64,000 bases of DNA. Source: Pyrrhosoma nymphula (taxonomy: Eukaryota > Arthropoda > Insecta > Odonata > Coenagrionidae). The DNA lies in the NCBI GenBank assembly GCA_963573305.1, contig OY754336.1:2586501-2650500 (forward strand), written 5' to 3'. Of the stretch, positions 24,401 through 33,028 are shown one piece after another. Numbering within the stretch: the first letter of the stretch is position 1; every line of letters begins with the position of its first letter. The notes beneath the pieces are model-generated. The model worked only from the letters and a program-made list of their open reading frames with translations. It did no database searches and was not told the origin of the DNA. Made by a program: the position numbers and the translations under genes.

Positions 24401-27400
24401 AAAGATAATTCGCCAAATAATAATTTAAAAAAGTTAAAAAATTACGAAAAGTGAAAAAATACGAGCGACTAAAATCTTACGTAAGATTGTTTAGGGCCTC
24501 CTCTCCCCCTACGTGAGACATCGTAAGAAAAGCCCGAGTACCCTCCCCCGAGAACGTCTTAAGGCCGTTTGACGCGAGGCTCCTAATGGCTCAAACTGAG
24601 GTACATACGTATTGATGTGAATTGAAAATTGCGTCGTGTAAAGCAGTGAATTGCTAGAATGCATGCGCAAATGCATAAACGAGAGATGGGAAAACAGCCC
24701 CCGTTCTCATTCAGAGCCTGCATTCTCGCATTGCGAACACAAAGATGCTACTTCAAATTGTACAATAAAGTGTCTCGTGTAAAACGGCCTTTATGTAATT
24801 CTTGAATTTCTCCTTATTATACGTAATAGCGCTAACTATCACATCAAAGGTTGCTGCAGGCCGATTTTGTTGCGGCTAAAAACATTATCGATAAATTCAT
24901 TGAAAGTTTGTCTTTCTTTTTTCAATTGGTTTCAACATTCATCTTTGCGTCTCGAATGTTTCTTTTAAGGCGGCTAGAGATGCTATCAAAAAAACAATGG
25001 AGGTGGGGTCATTGAGTGCTCATTTTACTAATTTTTTAAGAGTCGAAAAATTATTCATGGACCACATTTCATTTAAGAATATCTATTTATGCGTTGGAAC
25101 GTACCATAAAGGAAGTAATGGAAATCATGCAAGAACTATAATTAAAAATGTTTTCCTTTTGTAAAGCATGTCGCGACTAGAGTTTTCGGCGCGGTATTCG
25201 AAATTTCGACGATATTATTTTGAAATGTTTTTTTTTCGAATATTGGACTCCGCGTGACAATACCTATCTACGTGTTAAAATAACATTGAATTGCCCAAAA
25301 ATCAAATGAGTATGATGGAATTTTTTTCAACTTCATCTACAGATATCACAAATGAGAGAGCTTATTCGAAGTTTCACGCAAATCTGTTCACAAAAAAAAT
25401 CACTTCTGCCACCTTAATCACGAAACAACGAAGTATAGAAATTTTTTCATTACGATTTCTGCTAGAGTCACGGAAGTCAGTCCGTATATTCAGCTAAAAT
25501 TAAGTCTTCGACTTGTACTCGAAGGTATACGGTATTATCATTTCAATCATTTTAAGACCATTTGAATAAATCTAATCCTCTTTGAGTTGACTGTAATGTG
25601 TCGGCAGTGAGCTCTTTTAAGTACGTATCAATTAGCAATAAATGAATCATTACAGTAATCAAATGTGTGATATCCAAAATAAAATCCAATCCTTCTGCTT
25701 CACATAACAGGATTATACTGTAATACCATATCGTGGCATACATAATGCCATTTTGGCCCAGATTAGTTAAAAAAAACCTTAGTTATTGATACCTTGGAAC
25801 AGTGGCGAATATAGGTTATAATTTCGGGAGGGGGGGGGGCAAGACACGACCCCCTAGATGCAGTATCTCGAGTAATTTCGGGGGTCGTGGCCAAGATCGG
25901 CTAGCTAGCGGCGACCGGCTGTAGTTTACTGTCCGACACAAAATTATGTGCACTCGAAGCTCAATAACAAAATAACCAATGATTGTACATCAAAACCAAT
26001 TACATTGTCTTTTTATTTGGTTCTTCCTTCGTTTAAAGATTATAAATAATATTTTATTATATTTATAATGATATTTTTATTGAAGCGAGAACGTAAAAAG
26101 TTCCCGTTTTTAGGCGTATTTCAAGGAGGAGTCACGTTTAAAATTTGTTTTCTTAAAAGCGCGCAGTATTATTATGGGCACCAAATTTTATATACTGATA
26201 GATAATATTGTTTTTTATGTAAATAATAAATTATAGAATTATATCTTATAAAAAAAGTTTTTGTTGTGAGTTTTATAAACAAACTTTTTATCCGGAGCGG
26301 GACGTCGTAGAACGGTGTTCTTGGCTGCTCTGTCATAAGCAAAGCATGAGTAATTTATTTTGTATGCCAATACAAGGCAAAATAAGTAGCTTATTTTATA
26401 ATGATTGATATTTATATCATTTTAGTGAGGTTGCGCTCGGCGGCGATTCGCCTCGACTACTCTTCCAGCGTTGCCGCGCCCGTGCGTCGGTGGGCCGTGG
26501 CTCCATTGGCTTTTATTAGTAATATCATAGAGTAAATATGTTATCATAGAGTATATGCTTACTCTATGGTAATATGTAAACGTTTTCCATCAGAATTTCA
26601 CGTGAGGACTTTGGACCTCCAACAGACGATTTAAAAATATTTATATGTATTTTTTCAACTTTTTTGGATTGATATTTTAATACCTAATTTTTACATATTT
26701 TTCCCGGGCGTAAAACTACTTTTATTCGTAGAAATCTGATCTGGTGATAATTTTCCCAATAGTTGTCTTCAATTTTTCTATTGTGTTTAAGTTTCCTACA
26801 ACTCAGGCGTGAGATAGCGTAAGACTGATTGACATAAGGTCCCTTTGAATCACTCCTTCGGCGTTTCCTTTTTCCTCCGAATTTGCTCTATTTAGTTTTG
26901 CAATAATATTTTTCAAATATGCCCAAAGTAGTTCAATGGCATTCAATTCTCAGTGTGAAACTGGCAGCCAAAGTAGTTCCACGTCTTCTCTCAGCTCTTT
27001 GGTAATGAAATCGAGTTTCCTCTAGTGGCCTCCAAAGTAAGGTCAAGCTAGGTTAATTAAGGATTTCTTTGTCATCGATTGAAAATTAGATGTGTTTGGC
27101 AGAAGATGGAAGTCCTTTTTGTTAATCCAATAGACGATTGCTTTTATTTTTACTAGCCAATGTTGGATTCTTTGTGTCAGGGTCTAACAAGGTATGGTAC
27201 GGGGCCTGATCAATGACAACTACAGAATTTGGTGCGAGAATTGTCAGAATATGTCGAAACCATTCCTGAAAATGGCGTGCATTCATTTCCCTGTGGTAAT
27301 CTCCCATTCCTTTCTTCCCCACAAAAAACAGTTCAGCTCCCTCCACAAATCGACTCTCACTTCATATGTACACAATTATTACACATTTTCCCGCACCTGA

Positions 27401-29852
27401 TGGTGTCTTAAATCCACCTCTCCAACCGCAAACTTCTTGAAGATGGCCATGGTATTGGTCCAAATTTGTGTAGCCACAGCTTAATGCTTCAGTTGCGCAT
27501 TGCTGCCAAGCATAAGTCATAGTGTGATTTTGTCTACACCAACCTTCATCAGTATAAAAAATTTTGAAATCCTTTTCTCTGAAATACCTAATTTTCCTTA
27601 AAAATTATTGTCTTGAGGCTGCTATAGAAACACCATTTAACTGTTTTTTTTATTGAGTTTCTTAAAATGAAATCCAATGCTGTTAAGCAATCTACGGAGA
27701 GTTTCACGTGACATTGCCGGGTAGTCTGACATGCTTTCATCAAGTTTTATCTTAATCTTTTCAATTGTAGGAAACATTTTTTATAAGAAAAAATCATATG
27801 CATATCCTACTATTACAGTAATAATTAATAGAAAAATTATTGTATGATCATGAAAATAAACTATTTGTTCTATAACGTATTTCCCTCTACTCATCTTACC
27901 TCATTGACTTTGCTTTCAGGTGCTGCATTTATTTGTCCTGAATTTCGTCATCACATGGCTGGTTTGGAATTTGCTGATTCATTTAATTTCAGCCCACACA
28001 AGTGGCTTCTTGTCAACTCTGACTGTTCAGCAATGTGGTACGTATGGTTGGAAAGGGGAAATATATTATTATTCTGTAAGGGATTTATGTCGACGCCTTG
28101 AAATAAGAATAATGATTTTTAAATTAAAATATAATCAGGTATTAAATAAATGAGAAGAAACTGTATCTAAAGCAATAGAAAGTCTTATCTTTATGGTGGC
28201 TCCAATATTTTTGGGTTCCTTCCACATTGGCTCATATTCATAGACAACAGTACTACTGGCATTACAGTTGGACTTTAGGCCTGAAGCTGCTGGACTTAAG
28301 ACATGAAGATGCCAACTTAAATGCTGACAATTGTTTTATGCCAAAATGATACAAAATGTAAGGAACACAGAAACTTTGGAATCACCTTCAAATCTCTGCA
28401 GAAGCCGTCCCTGCCACAGGAGTCCTCTTTCTTTAAGAGTTTCATGAAACCATTCAGAATACATAATATATCACTTGCCTTCATGTTAATGTGACTTTAG
28501 CCAAATCCACTGTTTTCTTTCTTAGGTTAAAAAATGCTGATGACTTGGTGGATGCTTTCAGTGTGGATCGTATATACCTGAAACATCAAAAGCAGGGTGT
28601 TGCTCCAGATTATCGTGTAAGTACCAATTAAAAATAATTTTTCTCTGAATTACCATATTTTAACAACACAGAAAGGCCTTAACACTGTGGAAATTGAATG
28701 GTGCATGAATTACTTCACCCTTATCCTTTTCTTAACCCTGTAATGATTCTTCCATTTGTGTCTTCACTTCGCAATCTGATATGTTATAAGAAATAGAGGT
28801 GATAAGTATTCAGTAACGAATGGAGTGCTGTGGTAAACAATTCATCTCAAGCTTCTCTTTTCATGCCTCTTCAAGATTTTTTATTGCATGAAAGATTTAA
28901 TACTCAGTGTAACTGCTAAAATTCAAAACTTTCCTGATATATCCTAGAAGGGTAACATATTGAAATATAGTACTTCAATGTACTAAGTAAGATATTGAGT
29001 ACTTAACTGTAAAATATGGGTCAGAGGTGATTTGATACATGTATGTCTATCGAGGCAAAGGATGATGAAAATGGTGATGGTTAAGATGCACATATTATCT
29101 CAATTTCTCTCTTTCATTTTCATTGCTTGCTGAAATTTCATTTTAAAAAACCTTTTATTCTTACAAGATCAAAAAACATTCTTATCTGCATAAGTTCCCA
29201 AAAATTTGGGTGGTCATAATTTTACAAAAGATGAACACCTACCTATTTTTGTTATTTCAGAATTGGCAGATAGCATTAGGACGAAGGTTCCGATCTCTAA
29301 AACTGTGGCTTGTGTTGAGGCTCTATGGAGCCAGTGGACTGCGAAAGCACATTCGTAAGCAAGTGGCTCTTGCTCAGGCATTTGAGAAAATGGTTCTTGC
29401 TGACCCAAGATTCGAACTAGTCCTTAATGCCAGCATGGGGCTGGTTTGTTTCAGAGTCAAGGTGTGTAATTAAGTGTTTAAAAGGAAATCATCAATGATA
29501 TTTTTACTGCTTTTGTATTTCATATGAATGCAAATAATCTCTCTAATAATTAATCAATTTTCTTCAGGGTCCAGATACTGTCACAAAAAAACTACAGGAG
29601 GCCCTTTTGAAGAGTGGCAAAATTTATGTGATACCTGGTACATATGACGGAAGTTACATGATTCGTTTTGCTATCTGTAGTCGGTTTACTGAAGAGAGAG
29701 ACCTTCAATTTGCATGGAAGGAAATATGCGAACAAACAGACCACATAATTGTCAGTGAACAAAAAAAGAAATCAGAGGACATTTTTTTGAAAGACAACAT
29801 ATGGGAGAATGTACAGAATTCAGAAATTATTCCTGTCAATGGAACAAGATGA
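6341..29852 (+). CDS. 3,4-dihydroxyphenylacetaldehyde synthase (AADC family), 9 exons, 5'-incomplete
   Basis: PLP enzyme of the group II decarboxylase family. DHPAAS converts L-DOPA with oxygen to DHPA aldehyde, CO2, ammonia and H2O2, and is needed for flexible insect cuticle (known for the family). Exons: 6341-6454, 6606-6725, 10105-10234, 16948-17096, 18193-18304, 27920-28037, 28526-28616, 29261-29461, 29568-29852; total 1320 nt, exactly 439 codons plus TGA, every junction GT/AG and in phase. Seen: THWHSP substrate region, SDQSNSSVEKAG with Asn at the DDC His192 position, HVDAAYAG (PLP-binding Asp/Ala), SPHKW (PLP lysine), and VDRIYLKH with the catalytic-loop Tyr, also as in amd. The Asn with retained Tyr separates it from DDC (His) and from tyrosine and histidine decarboxylases. 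NSDCSAMW replaces the usual NFDCSAMW. Compared with ~500-residue relatives, about 75 N-terminal residues are missing. The gene symbol is left empty because orthology was not tested. Confidence 0.93.
6606..6725 (+). CDS. DHPAAS exon b
   Basis: 40 codons from MASPSCTELEV to GPGGGVIQ. Acceptor tatag, donor gtgagg, phase 0. The internal ATG is codon M of the family motif (W)xASPACTELE, not a start. Confidence 0.93.
7310..7600 (-). pseudogene. C-terminal fragment of an endonuclease/RT non-LTR element
   Basis: In DHPAAS intron 2, antisense. The reverse strand reads GRKTNEEVLAVVGEKRKLLEE, which parallels ARKTNEEVLDMVGEERKLVAE in the longer copies at 12.8 and 19 kb but is clearly diverged. It is therefore a fragment of a related, different lineage. 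It is 5'-truncated and lies directly beside the 17-bp tandem array. Confidence 0.7.
7634..7735. repeat. 17-bp tandem repeat, six copies, palindromic unit
   Basis: Unit ttccatgtatacatatg repeated at 7634, 7651, 7668, 7685, 7702 and 7719, the last slightly altered. Each unit contains the perfect 10-bp palindrome atgtatacat. It is a minisatellite inside an intron. Confidence 0.95.
7736..9344. other. Intron 2 sequence, nothing identified
   Basis: AT-rich intronic DNA. Short open frames near 8099-8465 on the reverse strand have no recognisable similarity and no coding features. Confidence 0.4.
9345..9682. repeat. Tandem duplication, 169-bp unit, two copies
   Basis: 9345-9513 is repeated at 9514-9682 with only a few substitutions (for example ggcacgcc versus ggcgcgcc). 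Each copy ends in gcgttggcgctagagggc, and the near-identity indicates a recent duplication within intron 2. Confidence 0.95.
10105..10234 (+). CDS. DHPAAS exon c
   Basis: GSASESSLIALLTAKDK to KLVAYTS plus one base; GSASES is part of the PLP-phosphate binding region. Acceptor tttctag, donor gtaaag, ends in phase 1 so that the next codon (GAT) is split. Confidence 0.92.
10419..10836. mobile_element. MITE with 30-bp terminal inverted repeats and TA target sites
   Basis: Left end cgtttaccaatcgatctcag (from 10421) and right end ctgagatcgattggtaaacg (to 10834) are inverted copies; over 32 bases only one mismatch is seen. TA flanks both ends (10419-10420 and 10835-10836), as left by Tc1/mariner- or pogo-type transposition. 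The interior carries several agatcgatct palindromes and no transposase. It sits in DHPAAS intron 3. Confidence 0.82.
10837..12767. other. Intron 3 sequence with dispersed-repeat pieces
   Basis: No gene. A stretch at about 11705-11770 (gttcatcgatgcaataatcg) resembles the reverse complement of about 16115-16190. The 15-mer taatgggggcgttta at about 12377-12391 recurs inverted at about 16110-16124, on the other side of the non-LTR insertion. These suggest an older DNA-transposon family here. Confidence 0.45.
12844..14729 (-). pseudogene. Reverse transcriptase and C-terminal domain of copy 1, frameshifted
   Basis: Successive pieces of one former ORF: 14729-14196 (linker, ...DALYRKVKELTGD), 14190-13972 (KTVLIPIPKKSKAKACEDYR), 13911-13696 (FACFVDFEKAFDRVEW, RT motif A), then FSDDQALVCQYAKG around 13530 (catalytic Asp-Asp; FSDD instead of the common YADD), and 13392-12844 (QVEQFTYLGSILQENG ... 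VWRRMEKVSWMARKTNEEV). At least three frame changes or stops separate the pieces. One frameshift at about 13410-13420 is also present in copy 2. Confidence 0.87.
14745..15770 (-). pseudogene. APE-type endonuclease domain of copy 1
   Basis: 341-residue open frame. Endonuclease/exonuclease/phosphatase motifs in order: GTWNVRTM (Asn), GLGEVRW (Glu), VYIPTSNHKEE (Tyr), VVMGDWNAVVGEG (Asp, Asn) and ADTDHSLLAMKC (terminal Asp-His). All catalytic positions expected for nicking target DNA in target-primed reverse transcription are present. The frame breaks just before the RT part, so the domain is intact but the element is not. Confidence 0.88.
16061..16947. other. Intron 3 remainder, nothing coding
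   Basis: AT-rich. Contains the inverted counterpart of the 12.38-kb repeat near 16110-16200. No gene recognised. Confidence 0.4.
16948..17096 (+). CDS. DHPAAS exon d (function-diagnostic)
   Basis: Begins DQSNSSVEKAGILGS and ends AEGLIPCF. DOPA decarboxylases have DQAHSSVE here. The Asn for His swap converts the family reaction to decarboxylation plus oxidative deamination (established for insect DHPAAS). Acceptor gaacag, donor gtgagt. Confidence 0.93.
17526..17600 (-). repeat. tRNA-like SINE head
   Basis: The reverse strand shows a Pol III B box, gggttcgaatccc (17554-17542), inside a perfect T-arm (GCGGG/CCCGC), and an anticodon-arm-like CTGCTAA. The acceptor stem does not close: the 3' side CTGGGGA has no partner. 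It is therefore a tRNA-derived SINE or tRNA pseudogene, not a functional tRNA. Located in DHPAAS intron 4. Confidence 0.6.
18193..18304 (+). CDS. DHPAAS exon e
   Basis: VIATLGTTVSCAFDHL to MWLHVDAAYAG (phase 1 end). Contains the PLP-contacting Asp and Ala in HVDAAYAG. Acceptor ttccag, donor gtaaga; the following intron is 9.6 kb and filled with mobile elements. Confidence 0.93.
19030..20626 (-). pseudogene. Non-LTR endonuclease/RT element, copy 2 (truncated, interrupted)
   Basis: Same family as the copy at 12.8-16.1 kb, antisense in DHPAAS intron 5. Retained pieces: ARKTNEEVLEIVGEERTLVAE (19367-19020), WGVRQGCPLSPLLFNVYSE and RFSDDQALVCQYAKG (20166-19822), FACFVDFEKAFDRVEW (20546-20430). It lacks the endonuclease. 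A segment around 19430-19620 is replaced by unrelated sequence. A 205-bp insertion sits at 20217-20421, and a 2.6-kb insertion splits off the next RT part, which resumes at 23223. Confidence 0.87.
20217..20421. mobile_element. 205-bp insertion with 7-bp target duplication inside copy 2
   Basis: Copy 1 shows the empty site (ctaatttcttcaccc at about 13785). In copy 2, aatttct occurs at 20210-20216 and again at 20422-20428, flanking the insert. The insert starts gttaaaatat and ends ttttctaac, which pair imperfectly as short inverted ends. It has no coding capacity; class unknown (possibly a MITE). Confidence 0.85.
21775..21915 (+). repeat. Duplicate of the Helitron helicase end
   Basis: Matches 22597-22745 closely (acgactacagttccccgttc ... 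gtcaattatatgt...gcgtgctcacgagtgggac), with small deletions. A rearranged or second, tail-only Helitron fragment. Confidence 0.85.
21960..22830 (+). pseudogene. Helitron PIF1-like helicase C-terminus
   Basis: Readable with stops and frame changes: NIRVNQRNVLNIFSKRLLDI and GNGKVPVDADTKNIS (22010-22110), AILVAKNTDVNAINYAIHER (22230-22290), SIDSVMNADEIFNYPIEFLN and GVPPHKLSLKLGAPIILL (22310-22450), GEDVLIPRIPIIPTD (22530-22580), QFPVRFAFSMTINYAQGQSL (22610-22670), then RGQLYVACSRVG in another frame. Motif order is that of SF1 helicases fused to Helitron Rep proteins. A partial second copy of the last part lies just upstream. Confidence 0.85.
23189..23207 (+). repeat. Perfect 8-bp hairpin near the Helitron right edge
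   Basis: ctgcctgc, loop aaa, gcaggcag. Position 15 bases before the insertion boundary fits the 3' stem-loop of Helitrons, although the terminal CTRR is not evident. Confidence 0.6.
23223..23290 (-). pseudogene. Continuation of non-LTR copy 2 after the insertion
   Basis: atttataattctcagaa...tactttggcc...gggatattaaacttattgt parallels about 13999-14060 of copy 1. Ends near 23290 where similarity stops. Confidence 0.8.
23291..25029. other. Intron 5 sequence, nothing identified
   Basis: AT-rich with scattered short frames (for example 24218-24454) lacking similarity to known proteins. Confidence 0.4.
25030..25420. repeat. Dispersed repeat, copy 1 (pair with 40140-40640)
   Basis: Shares, in order, phrases with the 40-kb copy: accacatttca..taag, tgtttttttttcgaatattg, gcgtgacaatacc, cgtgttaaaataacattgaa, ccaaaaatcaaat, and agtttcacgcaaatctg. 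Diverged, non-coding, same orientation. Confidence 0.65.
25421..26859. other. Intron 5 sequence, nothing coding
   Basis: Holds a poly-G patch near 25830-25840 and a short arrangement of catagagta repeats with one inverted copy at about 26525-26570. No gene. Confidence 0.4.
26860..27780 (-). pseudogene. Tc1/IS630-type DDE transposase relic
   Basis: Antisense in DHPAAS intron 5. Pieces in order: MFPTIEKIKIKLDESMSD and SRETLRRLLNSIGFHFKKLN (HTH part, 27780-27650); DFKIFYTDEGWCRQNHTMTY (first catalytic Asp, about 27570); ELFFVGKKGMGDYHREMNAR (27346 onward); NSVVVIDQAPYHTLLD (second Asp); LPVSH.ELNAIELLWAYLKN (third, Glu, about 26940). Interrupted by several stops and frame changes. The spacing and the NAIELLW context fit the IS630/Tc1 superfamily lineage common in arthropods. 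No terminal repeats found. Confidence 0.8.
27920..28037 (+). CDS. DHPAAS exon f (PLP lysine)
   Basis: AAFICPEFRHHMAGLEF to VNSDCSAMW. Carries FNFSPHKW, whose Lys forms the Schiff base with PLP. The Trp codon is split by the intron. Acceptor tttcag, donor gtacgt. The Ser in NSDC is unusual (Phe in most relatives). Confidence 0.93.
28526..28616 (+). CDS. DHPAAS exon g (catalytic loop)
   Basis: LKNADDLVDAFSVDRIYLKH to GVAPDYR. Contains the flexible catalytic loop with its Tyr in VDRIYLKH, a form closer to amd (VDRIYLKH) than to DDC (VDPLYLKH). Acceptor cttag, donor gtaagt. Confidence 0.92.
29261..29461 (+). CDS. DHPAAS exon h
   Basis: 67 codons, NWQIALGRRFRSLKLWLVLR to GLVCFRVK. Covers the large-domain end and small-domain start. 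Acceptor atttcag, donor gtgtgt, phase 0. Confidence 0.93.
29568..29852 (+). CDS. DHPAAS exon i (C-terminal, with stop)
   Basis: 94 codons and TGA. GPDTVTKKLQEALLKSGKIY to SEIIPVNGTR; the family small domain ends at about FAWKEI, followed by a ~45-residue polar tail. Confidence 0.92.
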   Translation, partial: GPDTVTKKLQEALLKSGKIYVIPGTYDGSYMIRFAICSRFTEERDLQFAWKEICEQTDHIIVSEQKKKSEDIFLKDNIWENVQNSEIIPVNGTR

Positions 29853-32447
29853 CTTTTTTCAACTGTTACATTCATTATGTTGATGACATATTTGGTGGAT
29901 AACTAATTCCCTGGATATTAAATTTGTTTCATATGGCCTGACCGAATCTCTGGCTCATTTGTACATAAAGCAGTTTTATACTAAGAAACAGGAAGAGAAT
30001 CTATCTCATTTCAATTTGAGCAGTTGAAGATAATTTTTATATTTTTCATTTCTCCATATTATTTTAGGATATATATATATACAATATAGTGAGAACAACT
30101 TTTCGAATGTATGTTTTATTATTTGTTTATATATATATATATATTTGTTATTTTGTATTTTTTTATTAAAAGTTTAAGATAATCATCTACATGTCATGAT
30201 TTCTTATGAATTTAGAGTTTCAATCAAAGAATGTTTAAATATGGAAGCATGGTAAATAGATCTAAATACTGATTTTACAGCAAAATGATGGTCCTACATG
30301 GCAATGATTCATGTTTGATATTATGGACAGAGGAAGATGTATGCACATGCTTGCACATCCGTTTTAGATTTATTTCTTACTAAATGTACATTCCAATGAC
30401 AATTGGTCTAATTTTGTGACCTTATAATTGCATGCAATTAGTAAACATTTGCAGCAATGAGGGATGAGAATAATCTGATGTAGGGATTAAGCTGACTACC
30501 AAAAGCAAAAAAGGCATTCTATTGTAAGAAGTCTTTTAAAACTAACTTGAAATTAAGGATCGAAGAACTTCATTTAAATATATATGTACATACAAGGCAT
30601 ACTCTTATATGGTAGTAATCTCTGATAATAACAACAGCAGCACAAAGGAAGTAATTGAAACATGATGTGATAGACGAATGAAGATAAACAATGCTTGGAG
30701 GAAATCACTGATTAAGATATGAAAAAAGGTGCTTAATGAAAAGTCTGAGAAAGTAGATGAGACACAAATATAGGGCACAGTATTGAAACATGATAGTCTC
30801 ACCAAAGCAATAATTGGAGTAGAAATTAATGGGAAGAATAACAGGGAAGTACTAAAGATGGGCTATACTAGCCAAATTTTTGGAGTTATTCGAATGAATA
30901 CTAATGAAGTAATTTAGAGGTTAGCTGAATTGAGAATGGAGCGGAGAGTTGCATCAAACCAATTTTTGGAAGGATGACTGTTGAAGATAGGGTGACGTGT
31001 TTGTCTGTTGCAGAATCAGTCTATTCAAGGAGCACTTGTCACTAATATGACTACACCACTTCCTCCACACCTATTTTGCTGCAATGGTGAAATGTTAATT
31101 TTATCAGCTTGGGGGAAAGGTAAAGTTTGATGCCGAAGAAAAATCACTTCTTAAAAGAGGTTCTCATTCATACCCATCCTCCAGTATCCATCACATACTT
31201 CTAGGTAATCTTGTTTGATAATAGGCTAAAAGCATAAATATTCGTTCGCTCTCAACCTTTAATTAGGACACAATAAAACGGATAGCTTAAGTTGCTTTTG
31301 AGCGTAATATTTTACTCTATTTGGATATCATGCTGAATTTGCTTGAATGATTTAGTAATATGCGAATGTAAATACTAGATTAGTGCCTCAACGGGTAATA
31401 TTTTAAAATGCTTTAACAAATTAGCAATTTGAAATCATCGGGAATTTTATGATTTTTAACTTACAGCGCCACGACTGGTCACATATCTGCACTACGAAGT
31501 CAACGCATTGCAAGGCGCGGTTGCGCGTATAATCGAGTTCTCTATCAACTCTTTTGTGGCTTTAATAAATCATTTTCGCTTTCAGTTAATAACTTATGTG
31601 AACATCGAAATAATACATCCGAGTAAAAATTTTTCTTAAATAGCAAAAACCTTCTCACTTTCCTTGGAATTTAAAAATGACAAAATGATGTTTCATCTGC
31701 AGAGTTAGCCCCACGACAGGCCTTATTTGAACCATGAAGCGCAAAAAAGCGCAGAATGGTTTGACCTGACGTTAGGATGTGTATCAGAGTTTATTAACAG
31801 CAAGTACCTTATTCATCCGTATCTTTGGGCTCATATCCTCATTTTCAATTGATAATTAAATGCACTCATAATTCGGTAATTTCTGTCCCGGTATATTTGA
31901 AAAAATACGATAGACTAGAAATTGCGGCTAGGAATTTTATAAAGCCATACTGGCCTTACCAACCGCAATACTTTCATGTAAGTATGCTAAGAACGACAAA
32001 TACCTAGCGGCAGTAGATTGTTTAGTATTTAAATAAAATAAAAATGATTGACGCATGATTTTAGTGATAATAGTATCATACCCATTATAGCCAATTAAGT
32101 GATTGGGGTTGAAATTAACGCTGCTATTATGTTTGGTTACAACGGTTACTAGTCCTTGTTGACTTATTAAACATTTTCAAAGTTTCATTTCAAATATGTC
32201 ATGAAGTGTGTAGGTATAAACAACTCCACCAAGCAGAATATTATACGTATATGTATGTATACGTATATATGAGTGTATACACTCATTCATGATTATATTA
32301 ACTTCAATGTGGTAGAATTTGCATGCAGCTACTAAATTATCTCAATCCATCATTTGTGTGATAATTTAGTTTTCCATGTATTCTCAAGTAAGTCCTCTTA
32401 GATATTTATGGAGTAGATTATTGTCCGCTGTGATAACCCCAATTAAA
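29853..32447. other. DHPAAS 3' region and intergenic DNA
   Basis: AT-rich, with (TA)n runs close to the gene end. A palindrome-rich spot lies at 32230-32290 (gtatacgtatat, gagtgtatacactc). No coding sequence recognised. Confidence 0.45.
30165..30170 (+). promoter_or_regulatory. Candidate polyadenylation signal of DHPAAS
   Basis: attaaa about 310 bases after the stop codon, in an AT-rich 3' region with short (TA)n runs at 30068-30082 and 30129-30145. Chosen as the first near-canonical hexamer; weak evidence. Confidence 0.35.
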
Positions 32448-32795
32448 ATGTTGTGTACAATTTTTACACAGGATTTCCTGTGTACATTGTGTACATATTG
32501 TATAAAAATGTATACATTTTACACACATTTGGCTCCACACAATTTGTACATTTTGTAGGTATACAATTAGCTCTATTGTACCCTATAAAATGTGTACATT
32601 GTATAGAATGTACTCATGTACACATTTTTTACACAAATGTATTTAAAATGTGTACATTTTGTGACATCCTGTATGGAAATTGTGTACATTTTATACAATG
32701 TGTGTACATATGTATACATTTATATACAACTGGATACAAATGTATATAAAATGTGTACAAGGTACACATCCTGTGTAGAAATTGTGTACAAATTT
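32448..32795. repeat. Irregular TGTACA-rich repeat block
   Basis: More than a dozen occurrences of tgtaca/gtgtacat spaced irregularly, with variants such as ttttgtgacatcctgtatgg and ggtacacatcctgtgtag showing internal duplication. Not a strict tandem array; resembles an eroded minisatellite of a palindromic core. Confidence 0.75.
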
Positions 32796-32992
32796 GTCAT
32801 AGGGGGAAGTTCCAAGCAATGGCATTTGGTTAAATTAATTACCATCAGCCTGTTTTTAATTTCATGCCTTACTTTGTTTCTTATTACCATGATTTACCAT
32901 ATGACCCTCCAGATAAAGAACATTCTGTTGCCAATTGAGGTGGATCAGACACAAGGGGCAGTGCCGTTTCAAGTGGTGCCGAATGATTAAAG

Positions 32993-33028
32993 TGTAGCAG
33001 CCTACACAATCTGTGTATGCTGCTACAA
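32993..33028. repeat. Imperfect hairpin
   Basis: tgtagcagc-c-tacaca, loop atc, tgtgta-t-gctgctaca: two paired segments (9 and 6 bp) with one mismatched position. Confidence 0.7.

Noticed and set aside
6341..29852. DOPA, tyrosine or histidine decarboxylase
   Set aside because: The Asn in SDQSN and the VDRIYLKH loop fit DHPAAS, while TDC and HDC signatures around the PLP lysine (for example NPNKW, NPSKW) are absent.
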